From assembly GCF_001708445.1 (NCBI RefSeq), contig NZ_CP015637.1, positions 1,427,001-1,491,000 on the forward strand: 64,000 nucleotides of DNA, in the 5' to 3' direction. Below, in pieces: positions 35,607 to 45,059 of this stretch (the stretch's first letter is position 1; each line of letters begins with the position of its first letter). This DNA is from Pseudomonas fluorescens (lineage in GTDB: Bacteria > Pseudomonadota > Gammaproteobacteria > Pseudomonadales > Pseudomonadaceae). A program made the position numbers and the translations under genes. The notes beneath the pieces are model-generated. The model did no database searches, was not told where the DNA came from, and saw only the letters and a list, made by a program, of their open reading frames with translations.

Positions 35607-36515
35607 ATGAGTGAGATGGATGACCTGGCCGCCTTTGCGGCGTTGATCGAGGCCGGCAGTTTCACCGTGGCGGCGGAGCAGTTGGGTTGCAGCAAGGGGC
35701 AACTGTCCAAGCGCATCAGCCAGTTGGAAGCGCAGTTTGCGGTGATATTGCTGCACCGCACCACGCGCAAGCTGAGCCTCACTGCCGCCGGCGCAGCGTT
35801 GTTGCCCCAGGCCCAGGCATTAGTGGTACAGGTGGATCGCGCCCGCCAGGCGCTGGCCCGGCTCAAGGACGATCTGTCGGGGCCTGTGCGTATGACGGTG
35901 CCGGTGTCGTTGGGCGAAACGTTCTTCGATGGCCTGTTATTGGAGTTTTCCAAGCAGTACCCACAGGTGCAGATTGAGCTGGAACTCAACAATAGCTACC
36001 GGGATTTGGCGCGGGACGGTTTTGACCTGGGCGTGCGCTCGGGGGCGATCGAACATGAGCGCCTGGTGGCCAAGCCGCTGCTGGCCTGGCATGAGATGAC
36101 CTGCGCGAGCCCGGCCTACCTGGAGCAGCACGGCGAACCCCTGACCCCGGCGGACCTGGCCGCGCACAGCTGTTTGCTCAACAGTCACTACAGTGGCCGT
36201 GAAGAGTGGTTGTACCACCAGCAGCACGAATTGCTGCGGGTCCGCGTGAGCGGCACCTTTGCCTCCAATCATTACAACCTGCTGAAAAAGGCCGCACTGG
36301 TGGGGGCCGGTATCGCCCGCCTGCCGTCCTATGTATTACCCGCGGAACTGGCTGACGGCCGATTGCGCTGGCTCCTGCGCGATTATCAGACACGCAGCCT
36401 GCCGATGTACCTGGTCCACCCCTACCAAGGTGGCCTGCCACGCCGAACCCAGGTCTTGGCCGACTACCTGGTGGACTGGTTCAAGCGCAGTGGCGAGGCC
36501 CTGGATCGCCTCTAG
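35607..36515 (+). CDS. LysR-family transcriptional regulator
   Basis: This 302-residue protein has an N-terminal winged helix (MDDLAAFAALIEAGSFTVAAEQLGCSKGQLSKRISQLEA) followed by the usual periplasmic-binding-like effector domain. I start at MSEMDDLAAF because the upstream frame lacks family sequence. It diverges from the SDR gene, which it probably controls. Its stop overlaps the stop of the convergent DoxX gene by four bases. Confidence 0.92.
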   Translation: MSEMDDLAAFAALIEAGSFTVAAEQLGCSKGQLSKRISQLEAQFAVILLHRTTRKLSLTAAGAALLPQAQALVVQVDRARQALARLKDDLSGPVRMTVPVSLGETFFDGLLLEFSKQYPQVQIELELNNSYRDLARDGFDLGVRSGAIEHERLVAKPLLAWHEMTCASPAYLEQHGEPLTPADLAAHSCLLNSHYSGREEWLYHQQHELLRVRVSGTFASNHYNLLKKAALVGAGIARLPSYVLPAELADGRLRWLLRDYQTRSLPMYLVHPYQGGLPRRTQVLADYLVDWFKRSGEALDRL

Positions 36516-36997
36516 CGATAGCGACGGGCGACCAGGTGATCGATGGACAGTCTGCCTGGCCCTTTGGCGACCAACAGTAGCAGCAGCGCGAGCCAGGTGC
36601 CGTGGGTGGGGTAGGCGTCGGGGTAGACGAACAGTTGGATGGTCAGGGTCATGCCGATCAGGGCCAGGGCCGAGAAGCGTGTGGCGAACCCGACCAGGAT
36701 CAGCACCGGGAAGAAGTGCTCGGCAAATGCCGCCAGATGCGCCGCCACTTCCGGCGACAACAGGGGCAGTGCGTATTCAGTGCGAAACAGCGGCAATGTC
36801 GAGGCTGCCAGTTTCGGTGCACCGAATTGAAAAGTGCCGCTGACCAGGTCAATGGCAAAGCCTTCGACCTTGGTTTGCCCCGACTTCCAGAACACCGCTG
36901 CTATGGAGAAACGCGCGATAAAGGCGATCAGGCTGTAGGGGATTTGTTCGAACAGATGGACGGCCTGTTTGATCAGGCGCGCAGCGCTGGTGTTCAT
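36512..36997 (-). CDS. bufD: DoxX-family membrane protein of a bufferin operon
   Basis: This 161-residue protein has four hydrophobic segments (IAFIARFSIAAVFW; a middle helix near residue 90; ALIGMTLTIQLFV; GTWLALLLLLVA), the DoxX/DoxD pattern. Its ATG overlaps the stop of the DUF2063 gene by four bases. In bufferin operons DoxX proteins form the fourth component (BufD); their role is unclear, possibly redox or membrane handling of the product. The gene name rests on context as much as on sequence. Confidence 0.85.
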   Translation of the reverse strand: MNTSAARLIKQAVHLFEQIPYSLIAFIARFSIAAVFWKSGQTKVEGFAIDLVSGTFQFGAPKLAASTLPLFRTEYALPLLSPEVAAHLAAFAEHFFPVLILVGFATRFSALALIGMTLTIQLFVYPDAYPTHGTWLALLLLLVAKGPGRLSIDHLVARRYR

Positions 36998-37770
36998 GGC
37001 GATACCTTGTGTTCTATGTGCAGGTGAGTGATGGCCTGGTGGCTGATCAGCAGCGACAGGCATTGGTGCAGGTCGAATTCGGCCGAGGCATCGAGGGCCT
37101 CTGCCACGGCCCTTTGCAGTCCTGTGCCGTGCTGCAGGCTGTTGATAAATGCCACCGAGCCGCTGTCGATGGCGAAGACCTTGACCTCCAGCCCTTGGCG
37201 CAGGACCAGGGCGCTTTGGGCATGCCAGGGGTTCAAGGAGGCGATGGCGCCCTCGGCCTGGTGCGCCGCCCATACCGCCACGACGGCGTAGGGGGAGGTC
37301 AACGTGGAGACGGACGGGTGCAGTTGCAGGCGTAACTGCCCCAGGTCTGTTCGTCCCTGCAGTTGCCCGATAACTGCCTGTGAGTCCAACGGTTCGGTGT
37401 CTGCCGCGTGATAAGCGCGAACCCGCAGGCGTTCCAGTCGCGCGATATCCGCCAGGTAAGGCACGCTCGCCGCAGGTTCGAAACCCTCGATAAAACCGGC
37501 CAGTGTGCCGCCATATTCGCTGATCAGCGGACTGTCGGGAGGGCATGCCTGGACGTAGAGGCCCGCCATGGCACGGAAAAAAGCATCGCCCACCAGTTGC
37601 GCCGTCACCGGATACGCGGTGGCCAATGCCTGGATCAATGAGCTGTGGACGTTGTTGCGATACACCGCAAAACGGCTGCCCGGGTCGGCGCCGTTGCTGC
37701 TGAACAGGCCGTCAGGGCAGGCAGGCTCAGGTGCCAGCAGGGCGGTGGTGAATGCATCGTGGAGGCTCAT
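36994..37770 (-). CDS. bufC: DUF2063 protein, partner of the MNIO enzyme
   Basis: The N-terminal domain of this 258-residue protein ([32 protein letters not shown]) is the DUF2063 fold and is followed by a second domain of unknown structure. Family members bind DUF692/MNIO enzymes and help deliver the precursor peptide. The start is taken at MSLHDAF, where ATGA overlaps the bufB stop. The same coupling links it to the DoxX gene. This makes the order precursor, MNIO, partner, DoxX, as in characterised bufferin loci. Confidence 0.9.
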   Translation of the reverse strand: MSLHDAFTTALLAPEPACPDGLFSSNGADPGSRFAVYRNNVHSSLIQALATAYPVTAQLVGDAFFRAMAGLYVQACPPDSPLISEYGGTLAGFIEGFEPAASVPYLADIARLERLRVRAYHAADTEPLDSQAVIGQLQGRTDLGQLRLQLHPSVSTLTSPYAVVAVWAAHQAEGAIASLNPWHAQSALVLRQGLEVKVFAIDSGSVAFINSLQHGTGLQRAVAEALDASAEFDLHQCLSLLISHQAITHLHIEHKVSP

Positions 37771-38645
37771 GGGGTCACCTGCGACAGATGCCATTGGGCC
37801 TGTTGCGCTTCAGCCATCAGCCTGTTGAAGGCCGGTACCTGGTGGTCCCGCTCGATCAACGTGGCGACCGGGCCGGTGCGTGCCAGTACCTGTTCGTACA
37901 ACTGCCAAACGGCGTTATCGATGGGAGCGCCGTGATCATCGATCAGCAGTCGGTCACCCAGGCTGTCGGTGTCTTCGGCAAAACCGGCCAGGTGAATCTC
38001 GCCAACCGCCTGCAAGGGCAGGGCGTCGATATAGGCTTGCGGGTCCCGTTGATGGTTGATGCACGACACGTAGGCGTTGTTGACGTCGAGCAGCAGGCCG
38101 CAACCGGTGCGGCGGATGATTTCGCTGATGAAGTCCGTCTCGTCCAGGGTTGAGCGCTGGAACTGCAGGTAGGTCGACGGATTCTCCAGCAACATCGGGC
38201 GCTTGAGCGCACTTTGCACGTGGTCCACGTGTTCGCACACCCTGTTCAAGGTCGCGACGTCGTAGGCCAGGGGCAGCAGGTCATTGAGAAACACCGGACC
38301 GTGGCTGGACCAGGCCAGGTGTTCGGAGAACGAGTGGGGTTGATAGCGTTCGATCAGTTTGGCCAACCGCGCCAGGTGTTCACGGTTGAGTGGGCTTTCG
38401 CCGCCAATGGACAGACCCACGCCATGCAGCGACAACGGGTAACGCTCGCGGATCAGGCCCAGGTAGTGATGAAAAGGACCGCCGGCCACCATGTAGTTTT
38501 CGGCGTGTACTTCAAAAAAACCGATATCGGGAGAGGTCTCGAGCACTTCGATGAAATGCTCGTTTTTCAGCCCCAGCCCGACCCGCGGCGGAAGGCCGGG
38601 CACCTGAGCCAGTGAGACCGTTTGCAAGGATGAAAGCGTCATCAT
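37767..38645 (-). CDS. bufB: MNIO enzyme (DUF692), bufferin maturase
   Basis: This 292-residue TIM-barrel protein belongs to the multinuclear non-haem iron-dependent oxidative enzymes. Metal-ligand motifs run in order: [64 protein letters not shown] and LIERD. Enzymes of this family modify Cys residues of a precursor peptide; bufferin-type members make thiooxazole rings that bind copper. It lies 22 bases after the DUF2282 precursor gene, its likely substrate. Confidence 0.92.
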   Translation of the reverse strand: MMTLSSLQTVSLAQVPGLPPRVGLGLKNEHFIEVLETSPDIGFFEVHAENYMVAGGPFHHYLGLIRERYPLSLHGVGLSIGGESPLNREHLARLAKLIERYQPHSFSEHLAWSSHGPVFLNDLLPLAYDVATLNRVCEHVDHVQSALKRPMLLENPSTYLQFQRSTLDETDFISEIIRRTGCGLLLDVNNAYVSCINHQRDPQAYIDALPLQAVGEIHLAGFAEDTDSLGDRLLIDDHGAPIDNAVWQLYEQVLARTGPVATLIERDHQVPAFNRLMAEAQQAQWHLSQVTP

Positions 38646-38667
38646 CAGTACTCAGGCTGGGCGGGGA

Positions 38668-38964
38668 TCAGGACTTGGCGGTGAAGGCGGCTTCCTGGCC
38701 GAAACCGGTCGGCGAGGTGGAGCTGGGGGTTTGGGTGCAGGTACCGGCGGGGACCAGTTTCCAGGCGTTGGCCTGGTCCTTGGTTTTTGAAGTGCCGGCG
38801 CAGGAAGTACCGGCGCCGGCGGCGCAATCGTTCTTGCCGGCTTCGGCGACGCCGAAGCATTTCTGCATGTCGTCGGCAGCGTGGGCGGTGGTGGTCAGGG
38901 CAGACAGGCTCAAGGCCGAGCCCAGGGCGAGGACGAGGGTAGCGGCGGACAGTTTGGTCGTCAT
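38668..38964 (-). CDS. bufA1: DUF2282 bufferin precursor peptide
   Basis: This 98-residue protein has a long Sec signal peptide ending TTTAHAA near residue 30. The core region has four Cys at 36, 47, 55 and 76, in [25 protein letters not shown] and PAGTCTQ. This is the DUF2282 pattern of copper-binding bufferin-1 precursors. The Thr/Ser-rich 20-residue C-terminal tail looks free of Cys. It is the first gene of the four-gene operon. A candidate ECF-type promoter lies 57-82 bases upstream of its start. Confidence 0.88.
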   Translation of the reverse strand: MTTKLSAATLVLALGSALSLSALTTTAHAADDMQKCFGVAEAGKNDCAAGAGTSCAGTSKTKDQANAWKLVPAGTCTQTPSSTSPTGFGQEAAFTAKS

Positions 38965-39020
38965 GGTGGATCTCCAGCAGTAGGTTGAGGAGCGGGCTTG
39001 AATGCCTGCTTGCACCACTA

Positions 39021-39046
39021 GAGACGGGAGGGCGATGTTCGTTACA
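39021..39046 (-). promoter_or_regulatory. Candidate ECF-sigma promoter of the buf operon
   Basis: On the minus strand TGTAAC (39041-39046) is followed after 14 bases by CGTCTC (39021-39026), similar to ECF -35/-10 pairs, although the spacing is short. The start codon is 57 bases downstream. Bufferin operons are known to be controlled by ECF sigma factors in Caulobacter; no sigma gene is in this window. Confidence 0.4.
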
Positions 39047-39082
39047 AGGCCAGAGGAAATAATTTCAAACACTGCAAAAAAA

Positions 39083-39187
39083 TGTGGGAGGGGCGGTGCG
39101 ACGATTCGACTTGCTCCCGATGGCGGCACATCAGTCACATTCTCTGTGCCTGACACACTGCTATCGGGAGCAAGCCCCTCCCACATT
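39083..39187. repeat. GI-type REPIN with an extended left REP
   Basis: Inverted ends ATGTGGGAGGGG and CCCCTCCCACAT enclose about 80 bases. The right end has the usual CGGGAGCAAGCCCCTCCCAC. The left end carries 16 additional bases (GGTGCGACGATTCGAC) before TTGCTCCCGAT. It separates the bufA1 upstream region from the livF stop. Confidence 0.75.
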
Positions 39188-39198
39188 GCAACCGGGTG

Positions 39199-39900
39199 TT
39201 AACCGCCCAGGTACGCCTCGCGAACCTTCGGATCGGTCAGCAACTGTTCACCCGTGCCTTGCATCACTACCCGACCGTTTTCCAGCACATAGGCGCGGTC
39301 AGCGATTTTCAGCGCCTGGTTGGCGTTCTGTTCCACCAGGAACACCGTCACTCCGTCCTTGCGCAGCTGTTCGATGATGTCGAAGATCTGCTGGATGATG
39401 ATCGGGGCCAGGCCGAGGGAGGGCTCGTCGAGCAGCAACAGCTTGGGTTTGCTCATCAGCGCCCGGCCGATGGCAAGCATTTGCTGCTCGCCGCCGGACA
39501 TGGTGCCGCCACGCTGGCTGAAACGCTCCTTGAGCCGGGGGAACAGGTGCAGCACCTTGTCCATCTGCTCCTGGTAGTCGCCCTTGTCGGTAAAGAACCC
39601 GCCCATGGCCAGGTTTTCCTCCACGGTCAGGCGCGAAAACACCCGTCGGCCTTCCGGCACCACGGCAATGCTCTTGCGCATGATGTGTGACGACTGCTGG
39701 CCCACCAGTTCCTCACCCATGTAGCGGATGCTGCCGCTATGGGCCTGGGGCGAACCGCACAGGGTCATCAGCAAGGTCGACTTGCCAGCACCGTTGGCGC
39801 CGATCAGCGTCACGATCTCACCCTGTCGCACTTCCACGTTGACGCTGTGCAGGGCCTGGATCTTGCCGTAGAAAGTGGAAACGTTTTCGAATTGCAGCAT
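39199..39900 (-). CDS. braG: Branched-chain amino acid ABC transporter ATPase LivF/BraG
   Basis: This 233-residue ABC ATPase has Walker A GANGAGKST near residue 34, the signature SGGEQQMLAIGRAL and Walker B LLLLDEPSLGLAP. It energises high-affinity uptake of leucine, isoleucine and valine together with BraF. It is the last gene of the braCDEFG cluster and starts one base after braF ends. Confidence 0.95.
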   Translation of the reverse strand: MLQFENVSTFYGKIQALHSVNVEVRQGEIVTLIGANGAGKSTLLMTLCGSPQAHSGSIRYMGEELVGQQSSHIMRKSIAVVPEGRRVFSRLTVEENLAMGGFFTDKGDYQEQMDKVLHLFPRLKERFSQRGGTMSGGEQQMLAIGRALMSKPKLLLLDEPSLGLAPIIIQQIFDIIEQLRKDGVTVFLVEQNANQALKIADRAYVLENGRVVMQGTGEQLLTDPKVREAYLGG

Positions 39901-39901
39901 T

Positions 39902-40669
39902 TTACGCTTCCCCCAGATAGGCTTTGATCACTTCAGGATTGTCGCGGATCTGCTCCGGCGTCCCGTCGGCCAGGGGCGTGCCCTGGTTGATCACCACGAT
40001 ATGGTCGGAAATGCTCATGACCAGTTTCATGTCGTGTTCGATCAACAGCACCGTGGCGTTGTTTTCCTCACGCAACACGCTGATCAGCGCCTTGAGGTCT
40101 TCGGTTTCCTTGGGGTTCAGGCCGGCGGCCGGTTCGTCGAGCATGAGGATCCGCGGGCGGGTCATCATGCAGCGGGCGATTTCCAGGCGACGTTGCTGAC
40201 CATAGGCCAGGGTGCCGGCAGGCCGGTTGGCGAACTCGGTGAGGTTGACCTTGTCCAGCCAGTACTCGGCGTACTCCATGGCCTCGCGCTCGCTCTTGCG
40301 GAACGCCGGGGTCTTGAACAGGCCTGCGAAGAAGTTGGTGTTCAGGTGACGGTGCTGGGCGATCAACAGGTTCTCGACCGCCGTCATGTCCTTGAACAAC
40401 CGCACGTTCTGGAACGTGCGCACCACACCCTTGCGGGCAATTTCGTGACCGGCCAGGCCCTGGATCGGCTGGCCGTCCAGTAGGATGCTGCCACCACTGG
40501 GCTTGTAGAAGCCGGTGAGGCAGTTGAACACCGTGGTCTTGCCGGCACCGTTGGGGCCGATCAACGCCACGACCTGTTTCTCTTTCACGGTCAGGGCGAC
40601 GCCATTGACCGCCAGCAAGCCGCCGAAGCGCATGCTCAAGTTTTCGACTTTCAGGATCTCGCGGCTCAT
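39902..40669 (-). CDS. braF: Branched-chain amino acid ABC transporter ATPase LivG/BraF
   Basis: This 255-residue ABC ATPase has Walker [10 protein letters not shown] near residue 38, the signature [14 protein letters not shown] and Walker [15 protein letters not shown]-terminal [21 protein letters not shown] is typical for LivG. Its ATG overlaps the braE stop by four bases. With BraG it forms the ATPase dimer. Confidence 0.95.
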   Translation of the reverse strand: MSREILKVENLSMRFGGLLAVNGVALTVKEKQVVALIGPNGAGKTTVFNCLTGFYKPSGGSILLDGQPIQGLAGHEIARKGVVRTFQNVRLFKDMTAVENLLIAQHRHLNTNFFAGLFKTPAFRKSEREAMEYAEYWLDKVNLTEFANRPAGTLAYGQQRRLEIARCMMTRPRILMLDEPAAGLNPKETEDLKALISVLREENNATVLLIEHDMKLVMSISDHIVVINQGTPLADGTPEQIRDNPEVIKAYLGEA

Positions 40670-41919
40670 TTGCGCAGCTCCATGTGTGGACGTTGCATGG
40701 GCAGCAGACCCTGAGGGCGCCAGATCATCATCAGCACCATCAAGGCGCCGAACATCAACATGCGGTATTCGCTGAACTCACGCATCATTTCCGGCAGCAG
40801 GATCATCACGATCGCGGCCAGGATCACGCCCAACTGCGAGCCCATGCCACCCAATACCACGATGGCGAGGATGATCGCCGACTCGATAAAGGTGAATGAC
40901 TCCGGGGTCACCAGGCCTTGGCGAGCGGCGAAGAAACTGCCGGCGAAACCGGCGAATGCAGCGCCCAGGGTGAACGCGGAGAGCTTGATGATGGTTGGGT
41001 TCAGGCCCAGGGCACGACAGGCGATTTCATCTTCGCGCAGGGCTTCCCAGGCGCGGCCGATCGGCATGCGCAGCAGGCGGTTGATCACGAACAGCGCAGC
41101 CAGGGCCAGCAACAGGGCAACCAGGTACAGGAATACCACCTTGCTCACCGGGTTGTAGTCGATCCCGAAGTACTCATGGAAGGTCTGCATGCCTTCGGCG
41201 GCGGTACGGTCGAACGACAACCCGAAGAACGTTGGCTTGGGGATGCTGCTGATACCGTTGGGGCCACCGGTGATGTCGGTGAGGTTACGCAGGAACAGAC
41301 GGATGATTTCCCCGAAACCCAGGGTCACGATGGCCAGGTAGTCACCGCGCAGGCGCAACACCGGGAAACCCAGCAGGAAGCCGAACGTCGCGGCCGCCAT
41401 GCCGGCCAGGGGCAGGCAGATCCAGAAGCTCCAGCCCAGGTAGTGCGACAGCAGCGCGTAGGTGTAGGCACCCACGGCATAGAAGCCTACATAACCCAGG
41501 TCGAGCAGGCCGGCGAGCCCCACCACGATATTCAGGCCCAGGCCCAGCAACACGTAGATCAGGATCAGCGTGGCGATGTCGACCGCACCGCGTGAACCGA
41601 AGAACGGCCAGATCAACGCGGCCACGATCAGGCCGATGATGATGTAGCGCTGGGTGCGCGGCAGGGTGAGGAACTGGCTGACCTTGGGTGAAACCAACGG
41701 GCCACGGTTGCCTTTGAACAGGGCGCCGACTTGCTGGGTAAACAGCACGCGCAGGAACATCAGCACCGAGCACAGGGCGATGATGGTCAGGGTCACGGGG
41801 CCAGTGCCATGCACTTCCAGGTTGATGCCGACAATGCTCAGCTTGAGGCCGAGTACCGGAAAGGCAACCGCCCATACCAACAAGGCGCTGAAAAACGCCG
41901 ATTTAAGATATCTGCTCAT
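40666..41919 (-). CDS. braE: Branched-chain amino acid ABC transporter permease LivM/BraE
   Basis: This 417-residue permease is longer than most LivM because of about 90 extra N-terminal residues with membrane segments, a feature of the gammaproteobacterial LivM. The core shows [32 protein letters not shown] and the ATPase-contact loop [28 protein letters not shown]. It overlaps braD and braF by four bases each and pairs with BraD in the membrane. Confidence 0.95.
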   Translation of the reverse strand: MSRYLKSAFFSALLVWAVAFPVLGLKLSIVGINLEVHGTGPVTLTIIALCSVLMFLRVLFTQQVGALFKGNRGPLVSPKVSQFLTLPRTQRYIIIGLIVAALIWPFFGSRGAVDIATLILIYVLLGLGLNIVVGLAGLLDLGYVGFYAVGAYTYALLSHYLGWSFWICLPLAGMAAATFGFLLGFPVLRLRGDYLAIVTLGFGEIIRLFLRNLTDITGGPNGISSIPKPTFFGLSFDRTAAEGMQTFHEYFGIDYNPVSKVVFLYLVALLLALAALFVINRLLRMPIGRAWEALREDEIACRALGLNPTIIKLSAFTLGAAFAGFAGSFFAARQGLVTPESFTFIESAIILAIVVLGGMGSQLGVILAAIVMILLPEMMREFSEYRMLMFGALMVLMMIWRPQGLLPMQRPHMELRK

Positions 41920-42839
41920 ACTTTCTCAACCTCCGGACGGCCCAGGATGCCGGTCGGACGGAACAACAGCACCAGAACCAACAGGCCGAACGCCACGACG
42001 TCCTTGTACTGGTCGCCGAAGATATCGGCGCCAAACGCTTCGGCCACACCCAGCACCAGGCCACCGAGCATCGCGCCCGGGATACTGCCGATGCCGCCCA
42101 GGACCGCCGCGGTGAAGGCCTTGAGGCCCACCAGGAAACCGGCGTTGGGGTTGATCACGCCGTACTGCATGCTCAGCAACACGGCCGCGACAGCTGCCAG
42201 CGCGGCACCGATCACGAAGGTCAGGGCAATGATGTTGTTGGTGTTGATGCCCAGCAGGTTGGCCATCTTGATGTCTTCGGCACAGGCCCGGCAGGCGCGC
42301 CCCAGACGGGAGCGAGAGATGAACAGGGTCAGGCCCAGCATGGCCACCAGGGTGACCACGAAGACCAGGATCTGCATGTAGGAAATCAGGACTTCTTCCG
42401 CGCCACCCGGGCCGAAGGAGAAGCTCCCCGGGATCAGGTTGGGGATGGATTTATCCTTGGAGTCCTGGGACAGCAATACGGTGTTTTGCAGGAAAATCGA
42501 CATGCCGATGGCGGAAATCAACGGGATCAAACGGTTGCTGCCCCGCAAGGGACGGTAGGCGACCCGCTCGATACTGTAGCCATAGGCACTGGTTACGACG
42601 ATCGACGCAAGGAATGCAGCGGTCATCAACAGCGGCAGTGAGTGGATACCCATCATGGCCAGCCCGGCAAGGGCGATGAAGGCCACGTAGGAGCCAATCA
42701 TGTATACCTCGCCATGGGCGAAGTTGATCATTCCAATGATGCCGTAAACCATTGTGTAGCCAATGGCTATCAAGGCATAGGTGCTGCCAATGGTCAGGCC
42801 ATTAACCAGCTGTTGGAAAAAATGATAGATCTCAGGCAT
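41916..42839 (-). CDS. braD: Branched-chain amino acid ABC transporter permease LivH/BraD
   Basis: This 307-residue permease starts with the LivH-type [39 protein letters not shown]. It also has the coupling loop [23 protein letters not shown]. It begins after a 228-base gap from braC that contains a hairpin (43021-43048), so permease/ATPase mRNA is probably less abundant than binding-protein mRNA. Confidence 0.95.
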   Translation of the reverse strand: MPEIYHFFQQLVNGLTIGSTYALIAIGYTMVYGIIGMINFAHGEVYMIGSYVAFIALAGLAMMGIHSLPLLMTAAFLASIVVTSAYGYSIERVAYRPLRGSNRLIPLISAIGMSIFLQNTVLLSQDSKDKSIPNLIPGSFSFGPGGAEEVLISYMQILVFVVTLVAMLGLTLFISRSRLGRACRACAEDIKMANLLGINTNNIIALTFVIGAALAAVAAVLLSMQYGVINPNAGFLVGLKAFTAAVLGGIGSIPGAMLGGLVLGVAEAFGADIFGDQYKDVVAFGLLVLVLLFRPTGILGRPEVEKV

Positions 42840-43020
42840 TACAACGCTCCTAAAAACCCGATACGCATTTCACTGGTGGAGTCATGTTCCGGCCCTGTGC
42901 TGTGTTCTGTGAGCACATTTGCACAAAGCGTTTGCCAGCGAACCGCTGGTGACGGTTTTAAGATTTTCAGGTGAGCCAGCGCCCGGATCGCGGGTGACAG
43001 GCCCATAAACCTCGTAAAAC

Positions 43021-43048
43021 AAAGCCCACTGCTCTCACAGTGGGCTTG
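43021..43048 (-). terminator. Hairpin between braC and braD
   Basis: AAGCCCACTG and CAGTGGGCTT pair perfectly around six bases. On the minus strand it is followed by TTTGTTTT. It starts 20 bases after the braC stop and probably acts as a partial terminator. Confidence 0.75.
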
Positions 43049-43067
43049 TTGACCAGTAACGCCTGGC

Positions 43068-44195
43068 TTACTGAGGGGAAACTTCGGTTTTTGGTTTACC
43101 GAAGTGCCATTCGTAGACCACGAACTTGAAGTCCTTCAGGTCGCCCTTGGCGTCGAAGCTCAGGTCGCCGGTAGGGGTCTTGAAGGTGCCCGCGTGGATG
43201 GCGGCTGCCACTTTGGCGGTGTCTTCGCTCTTCGCGGCAGCGATACCGCCAGCGATGACTTCAACAGCGGAGTAGGCCGGGAACACGAATGGGCCACTCG
43301 GGTCCTGCTTCTTCTCGGTGAACTTCTCGACGATGGCTTTGTTGGCCGGGTCGGCGTCGAAGGATTTCGGCAGGGTGACCAGCAGGCCTTCGGAGGCGCC
43401 TTGGGCGATTTGCGAGATGGAGTCGTTGCCGACGCCTTCTGGGCCCATGAACTTGGCGTTCAGGCCTTTTTCCTTGGACTGGCGCAGGATCAGGCCCAGC
43501 TCTGGGTGGTAGCCGCCGTAGTAGACGAAGTCGACGTTGGCTTGCTTGAGCTTCTGGATGATCGAGGAGAAGTCTTTGTCGCCGGCGTTCAGGCCTTCGA
43601 AGACGGCAACTTTTACGCCTTTCTTCTCGAGGGTCTGTTTGACGGCGGTGGCGATGCCTTCACCGTATTGCTGCTTGTCGTGCAGCACGGCAACGATTTT
43701 CGGCTTCACGTGGTCGGCGATGTAGTTGCCAGCCGCTGGGCCTTGGGCGCTGTCCAGGCCGATGGTGCGGAAGATCAGCTTGTAGCCACGGGCGGTGATT
43801 TCCGGGCTGGTGGCAGCCGGGGTAATCATGATCACGCCTTCATCTTCATAGATGTCGGACGCTGGTTGAGTGGAGCTGGAGCAAAGGTGGCCGACCACGA
43901 ACTTGACGCCGTCGTTGACCACTTTGTTGGCTACGGCAACGGCTTGTTTAGGGTCGCAGGCGTCGTCGTATTCCTTGGCTTCCAGCAATTTGCCGTCTAC
44001 ACCGCCTTTGGCGTTGATGTCTTCGATGGCTTGTTTGGCGCCCATGAACTGCATGTCGCCGTACTGGGTCACAGGGCCGGTTTTAGGGCCGGCAATACCG
44101 ATCTTGATGGTGTCAGCTGCGAACGAATGGCCGGCAACCCCAGCCAGGACCATAGCGGCAAACAGTTTGGAAATCTGCTTAGTAGCCTTATTCAT
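43068..44195 (-). CDS. braC: Branched-chain amino acid periplasmic binding protein BraC/LivK
   Basis: This 375-residue protein has a signal peptide (MNKATKQISKLFAAMVLAGVAGHSFAAD). The mature domain begins TIKIGIAGPKTGPVTQYG, typical for Leu/Ile/Val-binding proteins, and continues with VGHLCSSSTQPASDIYEDEGVIMITPAAT. It captures branched-chain amino acids in the periplasm and hands them to BraDE. A 16-base palindrome lies about 100 bases upstream. Confidence 0.95.
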   Translation of the reverse strand: MNKATKQISKLFAAMVLAGVAGHSFAADTIKIGIAGPKTGPVTQYGDMQFMGAKQAIEDINAKGGVDGKLLEAKEYDDACDPKQAVAVANKVVNDGVKFVVGHLCSSSTQPASDIYEDEGVIMITPAATSPEITARGYKLIFRTIGLDSAQGPAAGNYIADHVKPKIVAVLHDKQQYGEGIATAVKQTLEKKGVKVAVFEGLNAGDKDFSSIIQKLKQANVDFVYYGGYHPELGLILRQSKEKGLNAKFMGPEGVGNDSISQIAQGASEGLLVTLPKSFDADPANKAIVEKFTEKKQDPSGPFVFPAYSAVEVIAGGIAAAKSEDTAKVAAAIHAGTFKTPTGDLSFDAKGDLKDFKFVVYEWHFGKPKTEVSPQ

Positions 44196-44535
44196 AGTGC
44201 TCCACTCTTACTGTTGTATTTTTTATAGTTCTAGCGGCCTTGTGAGCTGCTGAACCGGATCAGATATCTCGGATATCCCCCCGGCAGTGCCCTGGCAACT
44301 GTACCGGTACAGTGTAGAGCGCCGGTTGATCGCTTGAAAAGCTGGCTGCTGGGGGCAAAACCCGGACGTGTCGCTTAAATGAAAGAAAAAGACAGAATTG
44401 CGGCGGGGTGATGCCAGAGTCTCGGGCAATCCTTGGCTTTCCTGACAGTTTCAATCGTTGACTCATTTGCAACTGGGTTTTTCTACAAGAGCCGCGACGT
44501 TATGATTGCGCCGATTTTTACTCAGGTGAACTCCC
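44196..44535. other. braC/DUF2288 intergenic region with a 16-base palindrome
   Basis: This 340-base divergent gap holds the braC promoter region. ACTGTACCGGTACAGT (44298-44313) is perfectly self-complementary and could be an operator. I see no further gene. Confidence 0.65.
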
Positions 44536-44838
44536 ATGACGCAAGAACCTAGCACCCTCTATGCCAAGCTGCTCGGTGAAACCGCCGAAATTTCCTGGAA
44601 GGAGCTTGAACCGTTCTTTGCCAAGGGTGCCCTATTGTGGGTCGACGCCAGCGTGGATTTGATCGAGGCGGCCGAAGGCATGGCCGAGGATAATCGTGAC
44701 AAAGTCGCTGCCTGGCTGGCCTCGGGGAGCCTGGGCGAGGTGTCTGCGACGCGGGCACTGGACCTGGTGGAACGTGATCCGAGCCTGTGGGCCGTGGTGG
44801 TATCGCCGTGGATTCTGATCCAGGAAAGGGCGGCGTAA
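44536..44838 (+). CDS. DUF2288 family protein
   Basis: This 100-residue, acidic, probably all-helical cytoplasmic protein starts MTQEPSTLYAKLLGETAEISW and contains GALLWVDASVDLIEAAEGMA and SLWAVVVSPWILIQER. The pattern matches DUF2288, which has no assigned function. It is transcribed away from braC and is followed by a terminator hairpin. Confidence 0.85.
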   Translation: MTQEPSTLYAKLLGETAEISWKELEPFFAKGALLWVDASVDLIEAAEGMAEDNRDKVAAWLASGSLGEVSATRALDLVERDPSLWAVVVSPWILIQERAA

Positions 44839-44840
44839 GA

Positions 44841-44870
44841 AAAGGTTGCACTGAAAAGGTGCATCTTTTG
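44841..44870 (+). terminator. Terminator of the DUF2288 gene
   Basis: AAAGGTTGCAC pairs with GTGCATCTTTT (one mismatch/bulge) around seven bases, three bases after the stop. The core TGCACTGAAAAGGTGCA also resembles an NtrC site, but the position favours a terminator. Confidence 0.65.
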
Positions 44871-45028
44871 TGCCCGCCTAAGTGTGTAGCGGAGTAACCG
44901 CCGGGCCGGTGATGGCATCTTGCCGTAGAGAAAGGTCACAGGTGAGGGTGACGTGCGCGTCATGGGAACAGTTTTGCGGGGGCTGAAACGCCGTAGGAAT
45001 TGTTTCCGGGTGTGAGTCGATCAGGGTG

Positions 45029-45050
45029 GCGAGGGAGCAGGCTCCCTCGC
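45029..45050. repeat. REP element (GII type, single copy)
   Basis: GCGAGGGAGCAGGCTCCCTC followed by GC is the GII palindrome with one changed loop base. It lies nine bases from the stop of the tubulin-like gene. Confidence 0.8.
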
Positions 45051-45059
45051 CACACCAGC

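Noticed and set aside
44847..44863. NtrC-like site TGCACTGAAAAGGTGCA
   Set aside because: It is the core of the DUF2288 terminator hairpin, directly after the stop and followed by TCTTTT, and there is no sigma-54 target gene downstream.
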